Shown piece by piece: positions 1 through 5,688 of a DNA stretch of 6,521 nucleotides. Origin of the DNA: Nitrospina sp. (GTDB lineage Bacteria; Nitrospinota; Nitrospinia; Nitrospinales; Nitrospinaceae). Position numbers and translations under genes: made by a program. The stretch is taken from positions 1 through 6,521 of the forward strand of contig SMVT01000016.1 in NCBI GenBank assembly GCA_004357365.1, given 5' to 3'. Positions within the stretch are counted from its first letter, which is position 1. The number at the start of each line of letters is the position of its first letter. The notes beneath the pieces were generated by a model. That model was not told where the DNA came from. It did no database searches and worked only from the letters and a program-made list of their open reading frames with translations.

Positions 1-2
1 AA

Positions 3-36
3 TTCCCCCCCCCCCCTTGTGAGGGGGCGGGGGGGA
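3..36. repeat. C-tract/G-tract inverted repeat (hairpin) upstream of sufC
   Basis: A run of twelve Cs (5-16) is followed by the loop TTGTGA (17-22) and a G-rich arm (23-35) broken by one C at 28. Folding gives about 13 pairs with one C/C mismatch (11 with 28) and one T-G wobble. Hairpins of the form CCCC-TTGTGA-GGGG recur between genes in many bacterial genomes, so this may be a dispersed intergenic repeat or the terminator or mRNA-stabilising end of a gene left of the window. No T-run follows directly, which argues against a classical terminator. Long C and G homopolymers are also prone to sequencing length errors. Confidence 0.5.
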
Positions 37-51
37 GTTCTCCTTAAACGT

Positions 52-74
52 CACCCTGAGCCTGTCGAAGGGTG
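52..74. repeat. REP-like palindromic intergenic repeat followed by a T-run
   Basis: The arms CACCCT (52-57) and AGGGTG (69-74) are perfect inverted repeats around an 11-base centre, GAGCCTGTCGA. The core, read on the other strand as CCTTCGACAGGCTCAGG, resembles a short palindromic element known from intergenic DNA of many unrelated bacteria. Six Ts follow at 77-82, so the stem plus T-run could act as a rho-independent terminator for an upstream gene, although the loop is long. If sufB lies to the left, this element would sit inside the suf operon and could reduce read-through or set mRNA segment stability. Confidence 0.5.
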
Positions 75-108
75 GCTTTTTTAATTTGTACGAAGGTTGA
101 ATAAAACT

Positions 109-864
109 ATGTCATTACTCGAAATCAAAGATTTGCACGCGGGGTTCGAGGGCACCGAAATCGTCATGGGCGTTTCGCTGACGGTGAACACGGGCGAAAT
201 CCACGCCATCATGGGACCCAACGGTTCCGGCAAAAGCACCCTGGCGAAAGTGCTGGTGGGTCACCCGTCCTACGAAGTGACGCAGGGCAGCATCACCTAC
301 AACGGGAAAAATCTGCTGGAGATGGACGCGGAGGACCGAGCCCTGGCCGGCGTCTTTATGGGGTTCCAATATCCCGTGGAAATTCCCGGCGTCAACAATG
401 CCGAGTTTCTGCGCATGGCCTACAACGCCAAGCTGGTACACAAAGGGGAAGAAGAGGTTGATCCTCTGGACTTCGATGAAATCCTCGACGAAAAAATGAA
501 GCTGGTCGGCATGGATAAAAAATACAAGGACCGGTCTTTGAACGAAGGGTTCTCCGGCGGCGAGAAAAAGAAAAACGAAATTCTGCAGATGGCCGTGCTC
601 GAACCCAAGCTGACCATTCTGGATGAGACCGACTCCGGCCTCGACATCGACGCGATGAAAGTGGTGGCAGAAGGCATCAACAAGCTCACCCACGAAAACA
701 ACGCGTTGATCCTGATCACCCATTACCAGCGGTTGCTCAATTATATCGAGCCGCAATTCGTGCACGTGTTCAGCGGCGGCAAAATCGTCAAGTCCGGCGG
801 CAAGGAGCTGGCCCACGAACTCGAAGCGCAGGGCTACGACAAGGTCACCGCCCCGGCTAAGTAA
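109..864 (+). CDS. sufC: SufC, Fe-S cluster assembly ATPase (ABC-type)
   Basis: Soluble ABC-type ATPase of the SUF system. In the cytoplasm it binds SufB and SufD and uses ATP to drive the scaffold changes needed for Fe-S cluster assembly. All ABC motifs are visible in the 251-residue protein: Walker A GPNGSGKST at 36-44, Q-loop Gln87, signature SGGEKK at 149-154, Walker B ending in Asp172-Glu173, D-loop SGLD at 176-179 and switch His205. The stretch ETDSGLDIDA after Walker B is typical of SufC, and the length fits the family. I chose the ATG at 109, which has GAAGG at 92-96 twelve bases upstream. An in-frame TTG at 97 adds four residues but directly abuts that site. sufD starts 10 bases downstream, so the two genes are co-transcribed. 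No clear promoter is seen in the 108 bases upstream. SufB is not in view. Confidence 0.96.
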   Translation: MSLLEIKDLHAGFEGTEIVMGVSLTVNTGEIHAIMGPNGSGKSTLAKVLVGHPSYEVTQGSITYNGKNLLEMDAEDRALAGVFMGFQYPVEIPGVNNAEFLRMAYNAKLVHKGEEEVDPLDFDEILDEKMKLVGMDKKYKDRSLNEGFSGGEKKKNEILQMAVLEPKLTILDETDSGLDIDAMKVVAEGINKLTHENNALILITHYQRLLNYIEPQFVHVFSGGKIVKSGGKELAHELEAQGYDKVTAPAK

Positions 865-874
865 AGAGAACGTT

Positions 875-2191
875 ATGTCAGGATCCGCCATTGAAAAAAC
901 GGAAGCTCCGGAAACCGCGGTGCTCGCCCTCCACAAGCAATTTCTGGGAGAGGACCGGGCGAAGGCGCCCCTGCGCCCGGTCAACGAAGCGGGCATCCGG
1001 CGGTTCGAGACGTTGAAGTTTCCCCACCGAAAACACGAGATGTATACCTTCGTCAACACGCACGAGCTGGCCGGTACCTCCTTCGAACTGGCCGGGGATG
1101 GTCCGGTGGATGCCGCCTGGGTTCAGGACAGGATTTATCCCGCCTGCAAACACAGCGTGATGGTGTTCGTCAACGGCGCGTTTCAGGAAAACCTGTCGGA
1201 CCTGTCGGCAATGGGGGAAGCCTTTAAAGTTTCGTGTCTCTCCGATGCGGTGGCGGATGATGAAATCAAACACACTCTGCTGGATTTGCTGGAAAATGAA
1301 AACGACGTGTTCGCCGCGATCAACAGCGCGTTTGTGCATCATGGAGTGTTGATCGACATCCCTGCGAAAGCCATCTTTGACGCCCCGGTGCAGATGCTTC
1401 ACGTATCGACCGGCACGTCCTCGGGCGCGGTGACCTCCCATCCCCGCCTGGTGGTGCGGCTGGGGGAGACGGCGGAGCTCAAGATGATCGTCACCACCAC
1501 CGGAACGCGCGAAAATTATTTCATCAACGCGGTGAGCGACTTCATCGTGAAAGACGGCGCCGGCGTCACCTACACCCAGGTGCAGAAAGACCACGCCGAG
1601 TCCTGGCACTGTTCGAAAACGCGGGTGCAGTTGCACCGCGATGCGCGGTTCTTCGGCCGCAACGCCTCATCGGGAAACCGGCTGACCCGGCACCATTACG
1701 AAGTGCGCCTGAAAGAGGAAGGTGCCGAGTTGCTCCTGAGCGGAGCTTCCGTGCTGGTCAATCAGGAACAGGTGCATAATTTTATCCGCATCCATCACGA
1801 AGCGCCGCACTGCACCAGCATCCAGCGCTTCAAGAACGTCATCAACGACAAGGGACGGTCGAGCGTCGACGGCACCGTGATCGTCAACAGGGGCGCGCAG
1901 TTGACCAACTCCGACCAGTTGATCAACAACCTCATGCTGTCGAATGATGCGCATTCGGACATCAAGCCGAACCTGATGATTTTCGCCGATGACGTCAAAT
2001 GCACCCACGGAACGACCGTCGGGCAGATCGATGAGAACCAGTTGTTTTACCTGAAGACGCGTGGTTTGTCGCAGGCGCTGGCCAAATCCCTGCTCACCAC
2101 CAGCTTCGTGAACAGCCTGATCCAGACCATCCCGTTCCCGGACGTGGTGGCCGATCTGGATACGGTTCTCATGAAAAAACTGGAGGCGTAA
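875..2191 (+). CDS. sufD: SufD, Fe-S cluster assembly scaffold subunit
   Basis: SufD pairs with SufB and SufC in the cytoplasmic SufBC2D scaffold on which Fe-S clusters form; it also helps iron entry. The 438-residue protein has a divergent N-terminal helical part (about 1-110), including the FPHRKHEMYTF segment where SufD proteins usually have a P-x-R-x-E-x-W-Y-T-like motif. A long beta-helix core follows, and then the conserved SufB/SufD C-terminal region (about 350-438). That region contains DDVKCTHGTTVG with Cys376 and His378; this His lies in the motif that holds the functionally important His360 of E. coli SufD. The rest (ENQLFYLKTRGLS, ending FVNSLIQTIPFP) matches the family C-terminus. 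SufD is preferred over SufB because of its length, the CTHG motif and its place after sufC. It starts 10 bases after sufC with a weak purine-rich AAAGAGAA before it, and it ends 1 base before sufS. Confidence 0.93.
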   Translation: MSGSAIEKTEAPETAVLALHKQFLGEDRAKAPLRPVNEAGIRRFETLKFPHRKHEMYTFVNTHELAGTSFELAGDGPVDAAWVQDRIYPACKHSVMVFVNGAFQENLSDLSAMGEAFKVSCLSDAVADDEIKHTLLDLLENENDVFAAINSAFVHHGVLIDIPAKAIFDAPVQMLHVSTGTSSGAVTSHPRLVVRLGETAELKMIVTTTGTRENYFINAVSDFIVKDGAGVTYTQVQKDHAESWHCSKTRVQLHRDARFFGRNASSGNRLTRHHYEVRLKEEGAELLLSGASVLVNQEQVHNFIRIHHEAPHCTSIQRFKNVINDKGRSSVDGTVIVNRGAQLTNSDQLINNLMLSNDAHSDIKPNLMIFADDVKCTHGTTVGQIDENQLFYLKTRGLSQALAKSLLTTSFVNSLIQTIPFPDVVADLDTVLMKKLEA

Positions 2192-2192
2192 C

Positions 2193-3446
2193 ATGCCTGA
2201 ATCCGATACCCTGACCACCGCCAAACCGCCGTTCGACGTCGATAAAATCCGCGCGGATTTTCCCGTGTTGTCCCAGAAGGTCAACGGTAAACCGCTGGTG
2301 TACCTGGACAACGCCGCCACCACCCAGAAGCCGCGGCGTGTCATCGACAAAGTGCAACAGTTCGATTCGGAGGAATACGGCACCGTCCGGCGCGGTTCCT
2401 ACAAATTAAGCGAACAGGCCACGCGGATGTTTGAGGACGTCCGCCAGAAAGTGGCCGATCTGTTCGGCGCGGCGGACAAGAAGGAAATCATTTTTACCAG
2501 CGGCACCACCCAGGCCATCAACCTGGTGGCTCACAGTTTCGGCAAACAGTTCGTGAAGGAAGGCGATGAGATCATCATCTCCAATATCGAACATCATGCC
2601 AACACCGTGCCCTGGCAGGTGTTGTGCGAGGAAAAAGGCGCTCACCTCAAGGTTATTCCCGTCAACGACCGGGGCGAACTCATCATGGAGGAATATGAAA
2701 AACTGCTGTCGCCCAGAACCCGGATGGTGGCGGTCAATCATATTTCCAACGCGCTGGGGACGATCAATCCGGTGAAGGAAATCGCCCGGCTGGCGCACGC
2801 CGCAGGGGCCAAAGTATTGATCGACGGGGCGCAGAGTACCGCGCACATGAAGCTGGACGTGCAGGACCTGGACTGTGATTTTTATACCTTCTCCGGGCAC
2901 AAAATGTACGCCCCCAGCGGGGTCGGCGGTTTGTACGGAAAGTACGACCTGTTGAAGGAGATGCCGCCCTATGTCACCGGCGGCGATATGATCCGGCAGG
3001 TGACCCTCGAAAAAACTCTGTACGCCGACCCGCCCGCCCGGTTCGAGGCGGGAACGCCGCCGATCACCCAGGTGATGGGCCTCGGCGAAGCTATTGATTA
3101 TCTGCAGGAAATCGGCTTCGACAAAATCGCCGAATACGAACATGCGCTGTTGGAATACGGCACCCGGGTGTTGTCGGAAATCGACGGGCTGACCATTATC
3201 GGTACGGCCGCCCACAAGGCCAGTATTTTATCCTTTAATATTGACGTCATCCATCCACACGATATGGTGACTCTGCTGGATCAGGACGGTATTTCGGCCC
3301 GAGGCGGGCACCATTGCGCGCAACCGACCATGAAGAGGTTTCAGGTGACCGCGACCACCCGCGCTTCGGCCTCGTTTTACAACAAGTTCGAGGAGCTCGA
3401 CGCGCTGGCTGCCAGCGTGCGCCGGGCGATCAAGCTGTTTTCCTGA
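2193..3446 (+). CDS. sufS: SufS, group II cysteine desulfurase
   Basis: PLP-dependent enzyme that removes sulfur from L-cysteine, giving alanine and an enzyme-bound persulfide for Fe-S cluster assembly. The 417-residue length is usual for SufS. PLP-binding Lys237 lies in FSGHKMYAPSG, and catalytic Cys375 in GGHHCAQP. The N-terminal YLDNAATTQKP and the internal SGTTQAINLVA and ISNIEHHANTVPWQ motifs are standard for group II enzymes. His356 in IHPHD lies 19 residues before the catalytic Cys, the spacing of B. subtilis His342, which binds the zinc of SufU during sulfur transfer. This fits the downstream sufU. One oddity: the usual HRGxH motif reads RRGSY at 66-70. The gene has a good ribosome binding site, GGAGG at 2182-2186 inside the end of sufD, six bases before the ATG, and only 1 base separates it from sufD, suggesting translational coupling. 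Confidence 0.96.
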   Translation: MPESDTLTTAKPPFDVDKIRADFPVLSQKVNGKPLVYLDNAATTQKPRRVIDKVQQFDSEEYGTVRRGSYKLSEQATRMFEDVRQKVADLFGAADKKEIIFTSGTTQAINLVAHSFGKQFVKEGDEIIISNIEHHANTVPWQVLCEEKGAHLKVIPVNDRGELIMEEYEKLLSPRTRMVAVNHISNALGTINPVKEIARLAHAAGAKVLIDGAQSTAHMKLDVQDLDCDFYTFSGHKMYAPSGVGGLYGKYDLLKEMPPYVTGGDMIRQVTLEKTLYADPPARFEAGTPPITQVMGLGEAIDYLQEIGFDKIAEYEHALLEYGTRVLSEIDGLTIIGTAAHKASILSFNIDVIHPHDMVTLLDQDGISARGGHHCAQPTMKRFQVTATTRASASFYNKFEELDALAASVRRAIKLFS

Positions 3447-3467
3447 ATATGAGTCTACCCAGCGGGG

Positions 3468-3496
3468 TTGGATATCCCTCATGGGCCTCGTATACT
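3468..3496 (+). promoter_or_regulatory. Candidate sigma70 promoter for sufU
   Basis: A -35-like TTGGAT (3468-3473) and a -10-like TATACT (3491-3496, five of six consensus bases) are separated by 17 bases. They lie in the 120-base gap between sufS and sufU, the widest gap inside the suf cluster, where no coding need explains the sequence. Transcription would begin near 3503 and leave a leader of about 64 bases. The -35 match is only three of six, so this is a plausible internal promoter and not a firm one. Confidence 0.35.
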
Positions 3497-3534
3497 GTTT
3501 GAAGGCGGTACTATATTTATAGATAGAGGGATGG

Positions 3535-3555
3535 TTTTCGGATTGGATCCGGAAA
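3535..3555 (+). promoter_or_regulatory. Leader hairpin abutting the sufU ribosome binding site
   Basis: The arms TTTTCGGAT (3535-3543) and ATCCGGAAA (3547-3555) pair over nine positions (one T-G wobble) around a three-base loop, TGG. The 3' arm runs into the sufU Shine-Dalgarno sequence AAAGGAA (3553-3559), so folding would partly cover it. It could tune sufU translation or mark a processing site. No known riboswitch class is recognised. Confidence 0.35.
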
Positions 3556-3566
3556 GGAACCTTTGC

Positions 3567-4019
3567 ATGTCTTACGATAACGAGCTGTACCAGCAGGTGA
3601 TTCTGGACCACAACAGGAAACCGCGGAATTTCCGGGAAATGCCGGAAGCCACGCATTCCTGTCACGGGTTCAACCCGCTGTGCGGCGACGATTATACAGT
3701 ATACCTCAAAATAAATGACGACGATGTTATCGAAGAAGTCAGTTTCATGGGTTCCGGATGTGCCATTTCCAAGGCCAGTTCGTCCCTGATGACCGGTTTT
3801 TTAAAGGGAAAGAATATCGACGAGACCAAATTGGTCTTTGATGAGTTTCACAGAATGGTTCTTGGAGAAATGGACCCGGAGACGCAGGAGCATCATCTTG
3901 GTAAATTGGCCCTGTTCAAGGGAATCCGGGAATTTCCCTCACGGATCAAATGCGCGAGCTTATCCTGGCACTCCATGATGGGTGCCCTGGCAAAGAGCGA
4001 GAATGTAACCACCGAATAA
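3567..4019 (+). CDS. sufU: SufU, zinc-type sulfur acceptor of the SUF system
   Basis: An IscU/NifU-fold protein of 150 residues that accepts persulfide sulfur from SufS and passes it to the SUF scaffold in the cytoplasm. The three family Cys motifs are present: NPLCGD (Cys39, Asp41), GSGCAIS (Cys65) and IKCASLSW (Cys129). Cys39, Asp41, Cys65 and Cys129 match the zinc ligands of B. subtilis SufU. The second and third Cys are 64 positions apart against about 43 in E. coli IscU, so the roughly 20-residue SufU insertion is present, which separates it from IscU. An extra Cys32 lies in THSCHGFNPLCGD. The frame is open back to 3468, but the ATG at 3567 is chosen because the protein there begins with the family start (MSYDNELYQQVILDH) and AAAGGAA (3553-3559) sits about eight bases before it. 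It closes the suf cluster, 120 bases after sufS. Confidence 0.94.
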   Translation: MSYDNELYQQVILDHNRKPRNFREMPEATHSCHGFNPLCGDDYTVYLKINDDDVIEEVSFMGSGCAISKASSSLMTGFLKGKNIDETKLVFDEFHRMVLGEMDPETQEHHLGKLALFKGIREFPSRIKCASLSWHSMMGALAKSENVTTE

Positions 4020-4031
4020 ATTCGGTTTATT
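4011..4031 (+). terminator. Weak terminator-like hairpin at the end of sufU
   Basis: The arms ACCGAA (4011-4016) and TTCGGT (4021-4026) form a perfect six-pair stem with loop TAAA, overlapping the sufU stop codon and followed by TTTATT. The stem is short and has only three G-C pairs, so termination would be weak or partial. The 103-base gap before amrS and the lack of a clear promoter in that gap leave open whether amrS is read through from sufU. Confidence 0.28.
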
Positions 4032-4122
4032 AAAACTGGTTCTGTTTGCAATAGGCTCCCGTTCTCGTTGAATAAAGTTCTCTTTCGCGCTTGATAAATA
4101 GCCGAGCGCAAGGAGGCGGGTC

Positions 4123-5205
4123 ATGAAACCCACAACCCAAACCTTACTGGACGAAAAAACCCGGCCGGGTGAACTGTTCCTTCCTCTTAAAAATAAAAAC
4201 GGTTCACTGGTGTGTACGGCCTGCGGCCACCGCTGTCAACTGCGCCCTGGTCAAAGAGGGGTCTGCAAAGTTCGTTACAATGATCAGGATGGCGTGTTGC
4301 GGGTTCCTTTCAACTACGCCGCCGGCATCCACAACGATCCCATCGAGAAGAAACCGTTTTTCCATGTCCTGCCCGGGTCCCAGGCGATGAGTTTCGGCAT
4401 GCTGGGATGCGATTTCCGTTGCGCCTACTGCCAGAACTGGTTCACCTCGCAGACTCTCAGGGACGATGCCTCCACGCTTGATTTTGACACCATAACTGCC
4501 TCCGCCCTATGCGACCTGGCCGAACAGCACGGCTCGAAAACCGTGGTCTCCACTTACAACGAACCGTTGATCACCTCCGAATGGGCCGTCGAGGTGTTCC
4601 AGGAAGCCCGGTCACGGGGCTTGGTCACCGGTTACGTCTCCAACGGTCATGGCACGCCGGAAGTGCTGGAGTACCTGCGGCCGTGGCTGGATCTGTTCAA
4701 AATCGACCTCAAATGCTTCCACCGTAAAAATTATCTGAAACTGGGCGGCAACTTTGAAGAGGTTCTGGAAACCATCCGCCAGGTGTACGCCATGGGATTC
4801 TGGACCGAGATTGTGACGCTGGTGATACCCGACTACAACGATTCGGATGAAGAGTTGACGCAAATCGCCGAATTTGTCGCGTCGGTCTCCATCGACATTC
4901 CCTGGCACGTCACCGCGTTTCGCCCGCAATACAAAATGAACGACCGCGACAGCACTCCGGTCGACACCCTCCTGCGCGCCCGCCGTATCGGATTGAAGGC
5001 CGGCCTCCATTTCGTGTACTCCGGAAACCGCCCCGGTGAAGTCGGCGATACCGAAGACACGTTTTGTCCGAAATGCGGCAAAACCCTGATCGAGCGCTGC
5101 GGTTTTCAGGTCCTCACCAACTACATGGAGAACGGCGCCTGCCCCGATTGCCATCAGCCGATACCCGGAAAGTGGTCGCACAATCCGGAATTCTCCAAAG
5201 CGTAA
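4123..5205 (+). CDS. amrS: AmrS-like radical SAM protein (AmmeMemoRadiSam system)
   Basis: Radical SAM enzyme of the family once annotated as PflA-like activating enzymes and now linked with the AMMECR1- and Memo-like proteins AmrA and AmrB; its exact reaction is not established to my knowledge. The 360-residue protein has an N-terminal Cys cluster (Cys31, 34, 38, 48), then the radical SAM triad in MLGCDFRCAYCQNW (Cys96, 100, 103), which binds the [4Fe-4S] cluster that cleaves SAM. The barrel follows with STYNEPLI, GYVSNGHGTPE and LDLFKIDLKCF, then the HVTAFRPQYKM segment. A C-terminal zinc-ribbon-like part holds CPKC (315-318), Cys326 and CPDC (340-343). Length and ends fit the family. AAGGAGG at 4110-4116, six bases before the ATG, is a strong ribosome binding site. 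It sits 103 bases after sufU; AmrA and AmrB are not in the window. Being an Fe-S enzyme, it could be a client of the SUF operon, but this is inference. Confidence 0.9.
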   Translation: MKPTTQTLLDEKTRPGELFLPLKNKNGSLVCTACGHRCQLRPGQRGVCKVRYNDQDGVLRVPFNYAAGIHNDPIEKKPFFHVLPGSQAMSFGMLGCDFRCAYCQNWFTSQTLRDDASTLDFDTITASALCDLAEQHGSKTVVSTYNEPLITSEWAVEVFQEARSRGLVTGYVSNGHGTPEVLEYLRPWLDLFKIDLKCFHRKNYLKLGGNFEEVLETIRQVYAMGFWTEIVTLVIPDYNDSDEELTQIAEFVASVSIDIPWHVTAFRPQYKMNDRDSTPVDTLLRARRIGLKAGLHFVYSGNRPGEVGDTEDTFCPKCGKTLIERCGFQVLTNYMENGACPDCHQPIPGKWSHNPEFSKA

Positions 5206-5220
5206 TTCCTTTACCCATGT

Positions 5221-5271
5221 CCCGGTTTGCTACCCCGAGGGGTATCGGTGTCCCTTATCCCCAAAACCGGG
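5221..5271. repeat. Nested inverted repeats in the amrS-tpsB spacer
   Basis: The outer arms CCCGGTTT (5221-5228) and AAACCGGG (5264-5271) are perfect eight-base inverted repeats. Inside lies a second perfect inverted repeat, TACCCC-GA-GGGGTA (5231-5244). A further TATCCCC (5256-5262) could pair with the same GGGGTA in competition with TACCCC, allowing alternative folds. No T-run follows, so a simple terminator is not shown. It may end the amrS transcript, be a dispersed repeat, or bind a regulator upstream of the 5278 promoter. Confidence 0.5.
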
Positions 5272-5277
5272 TTCCTG

Positions 5278-5307
5278 TTGGCATCCTCTATCTAAATGAT
5301 CTATAAT
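5278..5307 (+). promoter_or_regulatory. Strong sigma70-type promoter for the transporter gene
   Basis: TTGGCA (5278-5283, four of six consensus bases) and a perfect TATAAT (5302-5307) are spaced by 18 bases in non-coding DNA. Transcription would begin near 5314, giving a leader of about 105 bases before the ATG at 5419. The leader holds a possible hairpin, CCGGCGG (5379-5385) with CTGCCGG (5394-5400). The promoter implies that the transporter is transcribed apart from amrS. Confidence 0.6.
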
Positions 5308-5315
5308 AGATTATT
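5295..5315. promoter_or_regulatory. Palindromic operator candidate over the -10 box
   Basis: The arms AATGATCTAT (5295-5304) and ATAGATTATT (5306-5315) are inverted repeats about a central A at 5305, with a single non-matching position (G5298 with T5312). The symmetry is centred on the TATAAT box and extends about ten bases each way, a placement typical of repressor operators. Chance palindromy in AT-rich DNA cannot be excluded, and no matching regulator gene is in the window. Confidence 0.4.
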
Positions 5316-5418
5316 CACTGAACAGGGAATGGCCGGACCGATAAAGACGGTTTGGGGGGAGTTCGGCGGATGATCCCACCGGCGGCGAGGCATCTGCCGG
5401 CACCCAACCGGATGTTGA

Positions 5419-5688
5419 ATGGTCCGACCGAACTGGAACATATTCAAGCTCTGCCCGCTGTGGATGGTCCTCCTGGTCATGGCAGCAATGTCTGTTTCCG
5501 CCTCGATTCTGCAGGCCCAGGTCTCGGTGCCCCCGGCGGGGGAATCCGGCGTGGGTCAAAAAGCCTTGGAGCAGTCTCAACCCGGATTCCAGCCCCCGGA
5601 AGAAGAACTCCCGTCTCTTTCCATCCAGGATAGCCGTACCGTGATCGATCCGGGTGCGGTTCCCCAAATTCATCGTCAAAGAAATTAA
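5419..5688 (+). CDS. N-terminal fragment of TpsB transporter (signal peptide and linker)
   Basis: This 89-codon open frame appears to be the 5' part of the transporter gene that continues in another frame. Its first 33 residues look like a Sec signal peptide: Arg3 and Lys10, a hydrophobic stretch at about 11-31, and a likely cut after Ala33 (SILQA/QV). A Pro/Gln/Glu-rich linker follows, as is common before the POTRA domains of TpsB proteins. After Gly-Ala-Val-Pro the frame runs into four unrelated residues (ending HRQRN) and stops at 5686, whereas dropping one C from the CCCC at 5662-5665 gives VPKFIVKEIKVTGNT, a proper POTRA start. The start ATG lies right after an in-frame TGA (5416-5418) and has only a weak GGA (5410-5412) before it. 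The break may be a sequencing error, a real inactivating mutation or, less likely, programmed +1 shifting. Confidence 0.6.
   Translation: MVRPNWNIFKLCPLWMVLLVMAAMSVSASILQAQVSVPPAGESGVGQKALEQSQPGFQPPEEELPSLSIQDSRTVIDPGAVPQIHRQRN

Noticed and set aside
97..108. TTG start for sufC four codons upstream of the ATG
   Set aside because: The TTG directly follows the only ribosome binding site candidate (GAAGG, 92-96), leaving no spacing. The ATG at 109 begins MSLLEIKDLH, the usual SufC start.
115..1059. Long open frame on the - strand across sufC and the start of sufD
   Set aside because: It lies opposite genes with full motif support, and its product shows His/Val/Phe-rich composition typical of antisense reading of GC-rich genes. 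The same applies to the other - strand frames at 878-1636, 1667-2383, 2406-3215 and 4612-5181.
3468..3566. 33-residue N-terminal extension of SufU
   Set aside because: The upstream ATG has no good ribosome binding site, the added residues match no SufU family feature, and the region holds promoter- and hairpin-like sequence. The ATG at 3567 has a well-placed AAAGGAA.
4046..4100. Promoter for amrS in the sufU-amrS gap
   Set aside because: TTGCAA (4046-4051) has no acceptable -10 at 16-18 bases, and TTGAAT (4068-4073) pairs only with GATAAA at 19 bases. Both are too weak to call.
4087..4109. GCGCT/AGCGC stem before the amrS ribosome binding site
   Set aside because: Only five pairs with a 13-base loop, which is expected by chance in DNA of this composition.
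5187..5209. GGAATT/AATTCC inverted repeat across the amrS stop as a terminator
   Set aside because: The stem is six mostly A-T pairs with an 11-base loop and only TTT after it, too weak to support termination.
5352..5633. Open frame over the transporter leader, including an ATG at 5370 after GGGGGGAG
   Set aside because: The purine-rich run is a fair ribosome binding site, but the product is Pro/Gly/Arg-rich without recognisable features and overlaps the signal-peptide frame. A short upstream peptide or an extended N-terminus joined by another frameshift is possible but unsupported.
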